A stretch of DNA of 19,902 bases, from NCBI GenBank assembly GCA_964352615.1, contig CAYGSG010000050.1:1-19902 (forward strand), written 5' to 3'. Positions 1-8,328 of this stretch are shown piece after piece. The position numbers and the translations under genes are program-made. Within the stretch, counting starts at the first letter, position 1, and each line of letters starts with the position of its first letter. The DNA comes from OFTM382 sp964352615. Its GTDB lineage: Bacteria; Planctomycetota; Phycisphaerae; Phycisphaerales; UBA1924. The notes beneath the pieces are model-generated. The model was not told the origin of the DNA. It saw nothing but the letters and a program-made list of their open reading frames with translations, and ran no database searches.

Positions 1-54
1 CCCTCGGCCCCAAAGACGATTTCTCCCCGCTCTCATTTGAAAGCGAGCCAAGCC

Positions 55-711
55 ATGCTCCGCCTCTTGCGACATCTGCGTAACGACGACCGCGGCGCGG
101 TCGTGGTCGAAACGCTGCTCATGTTCGTGCTGATGATCACGTTCATCGCCGCGACCACGCGCACCATGAAGGTCCACGCCAACAACCAGGCCGCGTACAT
201 GGAGGCCCACCGCAGGGCGATCCTCTACGCGATGTCGCCCGTCGACATCAGCTATCTGGCGGGCCAGCTCGACCTGCTCAATTCACCGCCGGACGTTCCG
301 ACGTGGACTGATGAACACCTCGAAGACGACCTCTCGGGCGCTCTGGCCGACCTCTCCGACCACGGCAACGGGTTCTACCCCGCATCCAAGCTCGTCTACG
401 GCCAAGAGAGCCGAACGATCAAGATGTTCAACACCGATGCGTTCGGGCTGTCGGACAACCCCGCCGACATCAAGTTTCAGCACGCGGTCCACATGATGCG
501 CGGCCCGTGGACGTTCAGCGGGTTCCCCGCAGCCATCGGCTCTGACCCGTTCGTCGAGGCCCAGGCTGTGCGCGACCTGATGGGCGCGGTGACCGATGAA
601 GAGTTGGTTGGCTACGAGATCTGGGGCGACCCGCTACGCGACTACCTCAAGATGAAGCCCATCTGGCTCAAGCCGCTGACGTTCCAGAAGGCCAGCGCAG
701 GCAACTACTAG
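55..711 (+). CDS. TadE-like pseudopilin / Tad pilus-associated protein
   Basis: A 218-residue protein with a basic N-terminus, then RGAVVVE at residues 13-19 and a single hydrophobic segment to about residue 33. This is the class of N-terminus seen in TadE/TadG-type pseudopilins: processing would follow the Gly, leaving Glu at +5. The rest (about 185 residues) is predicted extracytoplasmic, has no motif I recognise, and is acidic and aromatic-rich. In the Tad system such minor pilins are processed by a prepilin peptidase and join or initiate the pilus. I chose the ATG at 55. The frame stays open to the left edge and has a TTG at 37, but neither gives a better ribosome site. It faces the minus-strand tad operon at 1229-9198, which supports the assignment. 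The TadE family call is an inference from the N-terminus and context; the C-terminal part is unassigned. Confidence 0.7.
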   Translation: MLRLLRHLRNDDRGAVVVETLLMFVLMITFIAATTRTMKVHANNQAAYMEAHRRAILYAMSPVDISYLAGQLDLLNSPPDVPTWTDEHLEDDLSGALADLSDHGNGFYPASKLVYGQESRTIKMFNTDAFGLSDNPADIKFQHAVHMMRGPWTFSGFPAAIGSDPFVEAQAVRDLMGAVTDEELVGYEIWGDPLRDYLKMKPIWLKPLTFQKASAGNY

Positions 712-740
712 GAGCCCGGCTGCCGCCGATCAAGTTCCGC

Positions 741-1262
741 GTGTCTGACCTTGCTGACGAATTCTTCGACGAGCTGGTTTCCATGTGCGATGTGGATCTG
801 CCACAGCTGACGATGGAGCAGCTGTACGCGCTGCGCGATCGCGCCCAAGAGTTAGCGGTCGACTCAGAAACTTGGGTGTTGCTTGGAGATGTGGCAAAGG
901 TGCGAGGCAACGCTCTATGTGATTCCTTCGATCTGGCCGAGGCGTGTTACCTTCGCGCGCTCGACCTGGATTCCAGGGATGTAGAGGCGATGGAGCAACT
1001 CGGACGCTTATACTACATTTTGGACGCCTACTCAGACGCAATAGGGTGGCTGGAACGTGTCCTTGCGATCGAGCCTCGCCCTTTCAGCCGTGACCGACTC
1101 GCGCGTTGCCACGCAGAGTGCGGCAGGTGGGACATCGCGTGGTCGATGCTCGCGGACCTTGAGCTCGACGGCGAGACCGAGCAGGCCGCGGATCTCCGCG
1201 AGTGGCTTGATCTCACCTGCGACGACTCTCAGGGTCCGAGTTCAACCAACGCTGACTCGTAG
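741..1262 (+). CDS. Small TPR-repeat protein
   Basis: A 173-residue soluble protein starting at GTG 741, 29 bases after the TadE-like gene, so the two probably share a transcript. Helical repeats with the TPR pattern are visible at about residues 43-76 (WVLLGD...AEACYLRALDLDS), 81-114 (EAMEQLGRLYYILDAYSDAIGWLERVLAIEP) and, weaker, 117-150. TPR proteins are scaffolds, and several Tad loci encode one (TadD-type); the small size and lack of a lipobox or signal peptide make this a cytoplasmic relative at best. It is somewhat lower in GC than its neighbours (about 57% over 781-1020 by my count). Its last 34 bases overlap the 3' end of the convergent kinase gene. The TPR fold is well supported; the partner is unknown. 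Confidence 0.75.
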   Translation: MSDLADEFFDELVSMCDVDLPQLTMEQLYALRDRAQELAVDSETWVLLGDVAKVRGNALCDSFDLAEACYLRALDLDSRDVEAMEQLGRLYYILDAYSDAIGWLERVLAIEPRPFSRDRLARCHAECGRWDIAWSMLADLELDGETEQAADLREWLDLTCDDSQGPSSTNADS

Positions 1263-3538
1263 ACGTACCGCCGGGCCTCGCGCTCCACGTCTTCACGCTT
1301 GAGCGGACTGGCTGCATCGAACCGCACGAACAGCCGGTCTGGCAGCGCCCGCACGGACGAAGCGGTATCACCCTGGTCGATCATCCACCTGCGGAGATCG
1401 CGACCGATCGCGCTGGGGTTGGACGAGGCCTCGACCTGCACGCGTCGGCCGGCCTTCTGCACCCGCTGGACGAGCCGCTGGCGTTCCTGGTCGTTGAGCA
1501 GCACGCCGCCGATGCGCACGCTGTTCAGTTCGGGCACTTCCTCGATGCGCAGGCCCGCGAGGCCCGCGTACGCCTCGATCACATCACGCAGCTCGGACAA
1601 CGGCAGGATCAGCAACTGCGCCTCGCTGAGCTGGCGGAAGTCCTTGGCCTGCGTCGCGTCCGTGTTCTCCACCTGACCCACACGGAGCAACTGCTCCTGG
1701 AAGCGGTTGAGCGTTCGACGGGTGATCTCGAACTGGTGCTCCTCTTCGACAAAGCCGGGCGCGCTGATCAGCACGATGTGCGTGCCCAGCGGCAGCAATT
1801 GGACGGCGTTGCCCGCGCTGTCGATGCGGACCTGCACACGCTCGGCGGAATCCGCCAGGATGACCACGACGTCTGCGTTAGGCGGAGAAATCTTGAACCG
1901 TGCCTCTACCGACGAGGCCCTGAGCGGGATTTCGAGCACGTTCGTTGGGTTCGAGCCCGAGTCGCCCGTCTCGACAAATTTCTCGTAGCGCTCGTGGTCA
2001 ACCTCGACCTTCACCGGGCCGTACGCGACCAGCACGTTGAACCGCCCGTTGCCGTCGGTCGTGCCGATGCCGAACTCCTCACCGGAGGTGGGACTGGTCA
2101 CACGGATGCGCGCATCGGGCACCGGGGGCACGGTCTGGAACGTGAGATCAACATTGACCGGCGGCAGACGCTCGATCTGGAAGCGCTTCTCAGCGGCCAC
2201 CTTGCCCGCGGTATTGATCAGCGCGAGCTGCACCTCGAGCTCACCAACCTTGGGGACCACCATGTCTTCGACGAATCCGCCGGTGCTCGGATCGATGTTG
2301 AGCTTCACCGGGTCGCCCGTGGCGGTGCGCATCTCAGCGGACCACCCCTGCGGCAGGTTGACCACCCGGCCTTCGACGCTCACGAGCCCGGTATTGCCCT
2401 GCTGGCCATTGGGCACGCGGATCTCGTACGAGCCGCCCCCGCCGCCGGTAAGCATGATGAACCCGAGGGCCCCGACCGAGACCAGCAGCACGACCGCGAC
2501 CAACGCGAGAATCAGCGGCGACACGCCCGATTTCTTGGCCTCGGCCTCGTCGGGGTGCGCGCTCATGTTGGAGCCGGTGTTCGTGTTCCACGCGTTCGCC
2601 GGCGCCGCAGCCGCAGGCTTGACGACCGAGGGCGAAGCGCTCTTCTTGCTCGGTGCGCCCGCCCCACCGCCGCCACCTGTGAGCGAACCGAGGACTTCTT
2701 CCGCTGTGCCCGCGCGCTGGTCGAGCTGCTTGGTCATCATCCAAGCAATCGCGTCAGACAGATCCTGCGGGAAGCCGGGCAGCAGCGCGGTGAGCGGCTT
2801 GGCGGTCTGCTCCATCGAGCAGTGCCAGAACATCCACTTGGGCCAGCGGTCGGGGCTCGAATCGTCCCACTTGGCCAGATCATCAAAGTAGATCGACGGG
2901 AACTCCGGGCGGTACTTATCTTCGCCCAGCGCCAGGTGGTACAGCGTCATGCCCAGCGAGTACAGATCGGTTGAGGGCGACGCCGCGCCGAGTTGGCGGT
3001 CGAGCAGTTCGGGCGCCGCGTACTGCACGGTGAGCAGATTGAGCGTGCTGGCTTCATCGCGTGCGGAGGCGAGACCGAAGTCGATGAGCTTCCAGGAACC
3101 CGAAGGGGTGCACAGCAGGTGCGCGGGTTTGACATCGCGGTGCAGCACCGAAGGGTTGTTGTTGTGGATTGCAGACAGCCCGTGCAACGCATCGGCGGCG
3201 ACCCGACGCACGAACGTGGGGTCGGCTGGACCAGCGGTGATGCGGGTCTTGAGGCTCTCGCCCAGACGCTCCATCGCAAGCCACGGGCCGACTTCGTCAT
3301 CGATGCCAAAGTCGAGCATCTGCACGACATTGGGGCTCGTGCCGAGCTTGACGAGAATCTCTGCCTCTTTGCGGATCTCGTCGCGTTCGGCCGAGCTCTC
3401 GCCCACGATTCGGAGCACCTTGATGACGGCATCACGCGTGAGCCCTTGGCCGATCTCCTCCAGAGCGCTGTACACGCGGGCGTTGGGCGTCGAGCCGATG
3501 GCTTCGCCGAGCTGGAACTTTCCGATGCGGGTCTTCAT
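1229..3538 (-). CDS. Transmembrane Ser/Thr protein kinase with PEGA-like and BON-like extracytoplasmic domains
   Basis: A 769-residue protein. Residues about 7-285 form a bacterial Hanks-type kinase domain: K40 in DAVIK, HRDVKPAH at 133-140 with catalytic D135, DFG at 153-155 and APE at 175-177. A Gly/Ala/Pro linker leads to one membrane helix (about 340-363). Outside lie a beta-rich stretch (370-460), a segment resembling carboxypeptidase-regulatory folds (465-540), a PEGA-like domain (543-605, ending in LPLGTHIVLISAPGF) and a C-terminal alpha/beta part (640-769) resembling paired BON folds. Two kinase signatures are degraded: the glycine loop reads IGSTPNARVY, and the Mg-binding Asn of HRDxKPxN is His. 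It is the last gene of the tad operon, 93 bases after the FHA gene, with GAGAGGAA upstream of its ATG. It probably phosphorylates Tad components or the FHA ligand on Ser/Thr; the substrate is inferred. The kinase fold is certain, the outer domain names less so. Confidence 0.93.
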   Translation of the reverse strand: MKTRIGKFQLGEAIGSTPNARVYSALEEIGQGLTRDAVIKVLRIVGESSAERDEIRKEAEILVKLGTSPNVVQMLDFGIDDEVGPWLAMERLGESLKTRITAGPADPTFVRRVAADALHGLSAIHNNNPSVLHRDVKPAHLLCTPSGSWKLIDFGLASARDEASTLNLLTVQYAAPELLDRQLGAASPSTDLYSLGMTLYHLALGEDKYRPEFPSIYFDDLAKWDDSSPDRWPKWMFWHCSMEQTAKPLTALLPGFPQDLSDAIAWMMTKQLDQRAGTAEEVLGSLTGGGGGAGAPSKKSASPSVVKPAAAAPANAWNTNTGSNMSAHPDEAEAKKSGVSPLILALVAVVLLVSVGALGFIMLTGGGGGSYEIRVPNGQQGNTGLVSVEGRVVNLPQGWSAEMRTATGDPVKLNIDPSTGGFVEDMVVPKVGELEVQLALINTAGKVAAEKRFQIERLPPVNVDLTFQTVPPVPDARIRVTSPTSGEEFGIGTTDGNGRFNVLVAYGPVKVEVDHERYEKFVETGDSGSNPTNVLEIPLRASSVEARFKISPPNADVVVILADSAERVQVRIDSAGNAVQLLPLGTHIVLISAPGFVEEEHQFEITRRTLNRFQEQLLRVGQVENTDATQAKDFRQLSEAQLLILPLSELRDVIEAYAGLAGLRIEEVPELNSVRIGGVLLNDQERQRLVQRVQKAGRRVQVEASSNPSAIGRDLRRWMIDQGDTASSVRALPDRLFVRFDAASPLKREDVEREARRYVYESALVELGP

Positions 3539-3631
3539 GCCTGTCTGATTCCTCTCACGGGCGTAGCGCTCCGTGTCGTGTTCGTGAAGCGTAAGCCCTC
3601 AAGGTCGCCGGAGAAAGCAGGACGCGGGCGG

Positions 3632-4474
3632 TTACAGACTGCCGAAGGCCTTGGAGGTGTCTTTCTGGGGCGTGGTCATCCGGTGCCGCGTGCGCACAAA
3701 CCACACCAGCGCCGAAGCGTGCGAGGCATCGCCCGCCCATGGCATGGTCTCGGGGTCCTCTGATTTGATCGTCCCGAGGTAAACACCGAGTTCCCGGCCA
3801 TTGCCGCTGGCCGAAGCCGCGAAACTCTTGTCCTTCGCAACCGGGTCCTGGAGGATCATCATGTCCTTGACGAGCTGGCCATAGGCCTTGTGGGCGGTCG
3901 ATTGCTCGCCGAGCGATTCGTACCGCCAGGCGGACTCGAACGCCGCCCCCAGCTCCGGCGGCACCCGCTTGTCTTCGGTCCAATCGGCGATCTTGCGCTC
4001 GAGCCGGAAGTACGTGCCGCCCCAATCCGCCGCCTGCTCGGCCGCCGCGGGGTCGGGCGCGAACTTCTCCTTGAGCATCACGTTCCAAACGAGCGTGGCC
4101 GCCACGCCAGCCCCGATCACGACCACCGCGATCAGCGCGAGCACCGTGATAAGGCTCCCGCCGCCCGAGGACGAGGACTGGTCCGAGCCCACGGTCAGCA
4201 CGGCGTTGGGCGCCAGCTCGACCCGGTCGCCCGGCACGATCCGCGTGCGGTCGGTCAGCGGACGGCCGTTGACCTTGGTGCCCAGAGCCGAGAGGTTCTC
4301 GCAGTAGAGCCGGTTGTCTTCGACGAGCAGCACCGCGTGCTCCCACGCGACCGCCTCGTCATCCAGCCGGATGTTCGAGTCTTCGCTCCGGCCAACGGCG
4401 CAACGCTGACCGTCTTCGACCGCGTACACGGTCCCGGCATCGGCGCCGAACACAATCGTGAGGTGATAGGCCAT
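3632..4474 (-). CDS. FHA-domain single-pass membrane protein
   Basis: A 280-residue protein with an N-terminal FHA domain (about 5-98), a Ser/Gly linker, one membrane helix (107-131) and a 150-residue extracytoplasmic tail with no recognised motif. FHA domains bind phosphothreonine. GRS at 28-30 and H46 are kept, and VNG at 68-70 matches the last conserved strand turn. However, the Ser of the usual SxxH is replaced (AWEH) and the Asn of STNGT is Leu (SALGT), so phosphopeptide binding could be weak or altered. The gene follows tadC by 28 bases with AGAGGG at 4479-4484 before its ATG, and precedes the kinase gene. The FHA-TM-outer domain layout is that of YscD-type ring proteins of type III secretion, though I see no sequence evidence of homology in the tail. 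It is a plausible adaptor between the kinase and the Tad platform. Confidence 0.88.
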   Translation of the reverse strand: MAYHLTIVFGADAGTVYAVEDGQRCAVGRSEDSNIRLDDEAVAWEHAVLLVEDNRLYCENLSALGTKVNGRPLTDRTRIVPGDRVELAPNAVLTVGSDQSSSSGGGSLITVLALIAVVVIGAGVAATLVWNVMLKEKFAPDPAAAEQAADWGGTYFRLERKIADWTEDKRVPPELGAAFESAWRYESLGEQSTAHKAYGQLVKDMMILQDPVAKDKSFAASASGNGRELGVYLGTIKSEDPETMPWAGDASHASALVWFVRTRHRMTTPQKDTSKAFGSL

Positions 4475-4502
4475 CGGACCCTCTGAGCAGGCAGCCGCCG
4501 GG

Positions 4503-5486
4503 TTACATCCCGCCGATGCCTTGCTGACTGAATTTCACTATGAACGTCGAGAACATCAACAACAGAATACCTACCAGTGCCAGCACCGACGGTGCCAGCA
4601 CGTTGACCTTGGCTTTGCCCGCGATATCCGCCGCGTCCTGCTTGCGACGAACACGGATCCGCTCGCCCATCCGTTCCAGCGTGTCGCTGATGCCCCGGCC
4701 GAGTTCCTCCGACTGGATGATCTCGTCCACGAATGTGCGCACAACCGGCAACGGGGTTCGCTCGGCCATGTTCTGGAACGCCTGCTTGCGGGGCGTGCCC
4801 GCGTTGATCTCGCGGAGCGTGACCGTGAACTCCTGGCCGATCGGGTGGTACCGGTAGTCCGCCGCCACCCGTTCCATCGCCATGCCGAACGACGCACCCG
4901 CGCGCATCGTCAGCACCAGCAGATCGACCACATAAGGCATGCTCCGCCCGACTTTGTGCAGCCGGCCCTTGGCAATGCCCGTAATCGAAGTGCCAAACAG
5001 GTAAAAACCGGCGAGCAGCCCGACCACCCCGGCGACCGTGCCCTTGATGCCCAAAAGCAGGAACCCGACACCCGAGAACGCGAAGGCCAGCGAGACCGAC
5101 ACGCCGATCGCGGCCGCAAACAGGTCGTCTTCATCCAGCCCGCCGGGCCAGCCCGCGTCCGATGCCCGCTCGCCCCAGTCGCGCTTGAGTGAATCGATCG
5201 GGATCGCGCCCAGCGGCTTGAACAACGGCAGCACCGTCATGCCCAGGTTAAAGATCAAGGAATCGGTCATCCCCTTGTTGACCTTGGCCATCTCGCGGCG
5301 GGCCTCGGTCAAGTGCTTGCGAGCGCCGCCCACATCGACCCGCATCGAGGCGCCGACCGCGTAGACCACACCCGCGATCGCGCCGCCAGCGCACAGCGCC
5401 GCCAGCGCGGCGATCACGATGCCCATCGCCCCGAACGACGAGGCCGCACCTGTTTCCACAGCCGCGAAGCCATCAGACATCTGCAT
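4503..5486 (-). CDS. tadC: Tad assembly platform protein TadC (type II secretion F family)
   Basis: A 327-residue integral membrane protein with hydrophobic segments at about 19-45, 125-145, 147-170 and 296-315. A GspF/T2SSF domain spans about 185-312. Its hallmark is the cytoplasmic helical stretch running from MRAGASFGMAMERVA (194-208) through IIQSEELGRGISDTLERMGERIRVRRKQDAADIAGKAKV. TadB and TadC form the inner-membrane platform that the TadA ATPase acts on. The start lies inside tadB: ATG 5486 gives a 14-base overlap, while a second ATG at 5480 would give 8. Either implies translational coupling. The long N-terminal part (residues 45-120) before the paired helices is usual for TadC. Confidence 0.93.
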   Translation of the reverse strand: MQMSDGFAAVETGAASSFGAMGIVIAALAALCAGGAIAGVVYAVGASMRVDVGGARKHLTEARREMAKVNKGMTDSLIFNLGMTVLPLFKPLGAIPIDSLKRDWGERASDAGWPGGLDEDDLFAAAIGVSVSLAFAFSGVGFLLLGIKGTVAGVVGLLAGFYLFGTSITGIAKGRLHKVGRSMPYVVDLLVLTMRAGASFGMAMERVAADYRYHPIGQEFTVTLREINAGTPRKQAFQNMAERTPLPVVRTFVDEIIQSEELGRGISDTLERMGERIRVRRKQDAADIAGKAKVNVLAPSVLALVGILLLMFSTFIVKFSQQGIGGM

Positions 5487-6348
5487 TGATGATGCTCCGT
5501 GCCCAGAGGAATCCGACCATGTAGAACCCCACCGAGGTCATCATCAACCCGCGGCCAAGCGGCTCGGTGAACAGCATCAGCGTGCCCTCGTAGTTGATCG
5601 CCAGCATCAGCAGCAGCATCGGTACCGGCGCAATGCCCAGGAACAGCAGGTTCTGCCGGCCCTCAGCCGTTGATGTGTACACCTCGTGCTGCATCTCCGC
5701 GATCGCTTCGAGCGACTGCGCCAGCCGGTCCATCGTGTCGACCACGTTGCCGCCCATCGTCTGGTTGACCGCGATGGTCGTCGCGAAGATGTTGAAGTTG
5801 GGCAGCCTCAACCGGTCCTTGGCCTCGGTGATCGCGGTCAGCACGTCCGAACCCGCACGCCACTGGTTGGCCATGATGCGGTACTCGGTGCGGATGGGCT
5901 CCTCGGCCCGCTCGGCGAGCCGCTCGATCGCCTGCACCAGCGTCAGGCCAGACGCCACGCTGTTGGACATCGCCATGATCGTCTGCGGCAACTGCTCATC
6001 GATCTTGCGGATCCGCTTGTTCCAGGCGTTGTTGATCAGCCAGCCGGGCACCAGCAGCGTCAGCGTCCAGAGCGCCAGCGCGATGAACTTGTTATCGATC
6101 GCGATCAGCACGACGAACAGCGCAAGCACCACGCCCGCGTAGATCAGGCCCATTTGCAGCTTGACGTTTCCGGGGTCGGGGCTGAACCGCTGCTTCTGCG
6201 TCGAGAGCCACGAGACGTGCGACTCCCACATCCGCTGGAGCACGCCCCCGAACGACATCAGCATGGCGGTGAACGCCACGCCGCCGAGGATCGCCACGCT
6301 GAGCGCCAGCGCCCTCTCGTCCATGAATAGATTCGTTGCGAGCGTCAC
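5473..6348 (-). CDS. tadB: Tad assembly platform protein TadB (type II secretion F family)
   Basis: A 291-residue membrane protein with hydrophobic segments at about 15-33, 67-85, 88-105, 234-252 and 266-284. A T2SSF domain lies between about 115 and 250: INNAWNKRIRKIDEQLPQ, then SVASGLTLVQAIERLAE, then NQTMGGNVVDTMDRLAQSLE. I start it at GTG 6348, where GTGA overlaps the tadA stop by four bases. The frame is open much further upstream (to 6771), but that stretch lies inside tadA and translates to an Arg/Gly/His-rich shadow, so it is excluded. An ATG at 6324 is the alternative start. With TadC it forms the inner-membrane platform of the Tad machine. Confidence 0.93.
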   Translation of the reverse strand: MTLATNLFMDERALALSVAILGGVAFTAMLMSFGGVLQRMWESHVSWLSTQKQRFSPDPGNVKLQMGLIYAGVVLALFVVLIAIDNKFIALALWTLTLLVPGWLINNAWNKRIRKIDEQLPQTIMAMSNSVASGLTLVQAIERLAERAEEPIRTEYRIMANQWRAGSDVLTAITEAKDRLRLPNFNIFATTIAVNQTMGGNVVDTMDRLAQSLEAIAEMQHEVYTSTAEGRQNLLFLGIAPVPMLLLMLAINYEGTLMLFTEPLGRGLMMTSVGFYMVGFLWARSIINADV

Positions 6349-8228
6349 GCTGCGTCTCCTTCGCCGCCGGCGAACCACGCGTCGACATCGAGCAGGCCCC
6401 GCTCGACCGCGTCGCCCAAAAAGCTCGGCATGTAGCCCGTCGCCGTCAGCACCGCCTGGTCGCCCTCGCCCACCTTGCGGAAAATGTCCCGCGTCTCGAC
6501 CTCGCCCGTGTGCGGGTTGAGCCCGATGACCTCGGTGATTTGCAGCGTCATGCGCCGGCCGTTCTTGAGCCGACCGACGAACACAATGATGTCCACCGCC
6601 TGACCGATCTGGCGACGCACCGCCGCCAGCGGCAGGTCCGCAGCCATCAGCACCATCGTCTCGATTCGGCTGATCGCGTCCTGCGCGCTGTTCGAGTGGA
6701 TCGTTGTCATGGATCCGTCGTGGCCCGTGTTCATTGCCTGAAGCATGTCGAACGCTTCTTCGCCGCGACACTCGCCGACCACGATGCGGTCGGGCCGCAT
6801 GCGCAGCGAGTTCTTCACAAGATCGCGGATGGTGTAGGCGCCCTTGCCCTCGACGTTGGCCGGTTTGGTCTCGAGGCTCACGACGTGCTCCTGCTGGAGC
6901 TGCAATTCTGCTGCGTCCTCGATGGTCACGATGCGGTCCTCGTGCGGGATCATCGCGCTAAGACAGTTGAGCATGGTCGTCTTGCCCGAGCCTGTACCCC
7001 CTGCGACCACCACGTTCTTGGGCATTTTGACGCCTGCATCGAGGAGCATCGCTGCGCCCGAGGGCAGCGACCCCCACTTGACCAGGTCGCTGATCGTCAC
7101 CCGGTGGGCGGGGAACCGGCGAATGGTCAGGCACGGCCCTTTGAGCGCAATCGGCGGGATGACGGCATTGACGCGGGAGCCGTCTTTGAGACGTGCATCC
7201 ACAAGCGGCGAAGACCGGTCGATGCGCCTGCCAAGCGGCGCGACGATCCGCTCGATCACGTTGAGCAGCGCTTCATCGCCCAGGAACTTGCTGTCGGATT
7301 CAACGATTTGCCCGCCGCGTTCGACGTACACCAGATCGGGGCTGACGATCATGATCTCAGAGATGTTCGGCGTATCAAGCAAGTCCTGCAACGGACCCAG
7401 CCCGAAGATCATGTCGTTGAGCACCTTCTTGAGGTACCGCGACACCACATAGACCTGCACGTTCTCGGGCAGTTCGTTGACCATCGTGGTCATCAGCGCG
7501 TTGTAACGCTCGTCAACGATATCCATGTCGTCTGCGACAGACTTTTTCTCGAGCTTGAGCCCGAGCGTGCGCACGATGCGGTCCACCGCCTGCTCGGCTG
7601 CGGTCTCAAGGGCCGTGTTCTCGCCGGGCATGGCGCTGACGTTGACCGGTCTTTCCGAGGTCGTCTCCCCGCCAAGCCTGAGCACCAGCCGCCGGCGAAG
7701 GTCCATCGAGAGCAGCCGATTGCGGACGTCCCGCTCTTCGAGCACCCGGGTCTTGTATTCGCCCTTGAGCAGTTCATCGATGATCGCGTTGATCTGTTCG
7801 AGCGTCTTGGAGCTGTGCTCCAAGCCCGACGACGATGCCCGCCGAAGATCGAGCTGGCGGATCACCGCTGTGTGCAGGTCCTGCTGAACCGCGTTGACGT
7901 CCTCGGCGGCGCTCGACCGGACGACCTCCTCGGCCCCGACCTCGAACACCAGCACGTACTGAGCGATGTGGATCTCGGCCTTGTCGGCCAGCGGCGCTGT
8001 GGTGCCGCCCTGCACCCACTCAGAGCCCACCCTCAGCGGTCTGGCCTCGGCGGCGACGCTGATCGCCCAGCCAGACTTCGACCGGTCCACCTGAGCGTGG
8101 ACCTTGGAGACCATCGCGGAATCCAGCGTGACTTCGCAGGCAGCATCTCGGCCGATCCTGAAACCCGCTTGGCCCTCGTAGGGCACGGATCGCGTGTTCT
8201 TCAGTGTGTCCTGCACTACGACGCGCAT
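6345..8228 (-). CDS. tadA: Tad secretion ATPase TadA/CpaF with N-terminal FHA domain
   Basis: A 627-residue hexameric-type secretion ATPase that powers Tad pilus assembly at the cytoplasmic face. The C-terminal engine is complete: Walker A GGTGSGKT (410-417), Asp box TIEDAAEL (435-442), Walker B RIVVGECRGEE (481-491) and His box GHDGSMTTIH (502-511). The N-domain (about 235-385) includes FGLGPLQDLL and SEIMI. Ahead of these are a roughly 100-residue FHA domain (GRD at 26-28, S41, H44) and a charged helical linker (110-230). CpaF proteins are usually 420-500 residues; the excess here is the FHA module. GGAAG precedes the ATG. The stop overlaps the tadB start. The FHA domain retains the Arg, Ser and His that bind phosphothreonine, so the motor may be recruited or gated by phosphorylation; that role is inference. 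Confidence 0.96.
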   Translation of the reverse strand: MRVVVQDTLKNTRSVPYEGQAGFRIGRDAACEVTLDSAMVSKVHAQVDRSKSGWAISVAAEARPLRVGSEWVQGGTTAPLADKAEIHIAQYVLVFEVGAEEVVRSSAAEDVNAVQQDLHTAVIRQLDLRRASSSGLEHSSKTLEQINAIIDELLKGEYKTRVLEERDVRNRLLSMDLRRRLVLRLGGETTSERPVNVSAMPGENTALETAAEQAVDRIVRTLGLKLEKKSVADDMDIVDERYNALMTTMVNELPENVQVYVVSRYLKKVLNDMIFGLGPLQDLLDTPNISEIMIVSPDLVYVERGGQIVESDSKFLGDEALLNVIERIVAPLGRRIDRSSPLVDARLKDGSRVNAVIPPIALKGPCLTIRRFPAHRVTISDLVKWGSLPSGAAMLLDAGVKMPKNVVVAGGTGSGKTTMLNCLSAMIPHEDRIVTIEDAAELQLQQEHVVSLETKPANVEGKGAYTIRDLVKNSLRMRPDRIVVGECRGEEAFDMLQAMNTGHDGSMTTIHSNSAQDAISRIETMVLMAADLPLAAVRRQIGQAVDIIVFVGRLKNGRRMTLQITEVIGLNPHTGEVETRDIFRKVGEGDQAVLTATGYMPSFLGDAVERGLLDVDAWFAGGEGDAA

Positions 8229-8247
8229 GTTCAGCTTCCAGTATCAA

Positions 8248-8265
8248 GCCGGTTCAACCCGGCTG
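8248..8265. repeat. Short inverted repeat in the cpaB-tadA gap
   Basis: AGCCGG and CCGGCT pair perfectly around a six-base loop, in the 100-base gap between the cpaB stop and the tadA start. On the minus strand it lies about 20 bases before the tadA ATG and no T run follows, so it is not an intrinsic terminator. It could affect tadA translation or mRNA stability, or be chance in GC-rich DNA. Confidence 0.35.
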
Positions 8266-8328
8266 TACGCCACACGCATGGGGCCAGGACCGGTCGGCCG
8301 AGCCCTCCGATCAACGCTCCATGCCCGC

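Noticed and set aside
3..83. Possible C-terminal tail of an upstream gene in the third frame, ending at TAA 81-83
   Set aside because: The 26 codons read plausibly as an acidic tail overlapping the TadE-like start, but codon usage weakens towards the end and there is too little sequence to call a gene.
1736..2974. Long + strand open frame (412 codons) opposite the kinase gene
   Set aside because: It is antisense to a clear kinase, and its product is rich in Arg, His, Asp and Gly with no domain, as expected of a GC-rich shadow frame.
6349..6771. N-terminal extension of tadB
   Set aside because: It lies wholly inside tadA in another frame, is Arg/Gly/His-rich, and the GTG at 6348 overlapping the tadA stop explains the start.
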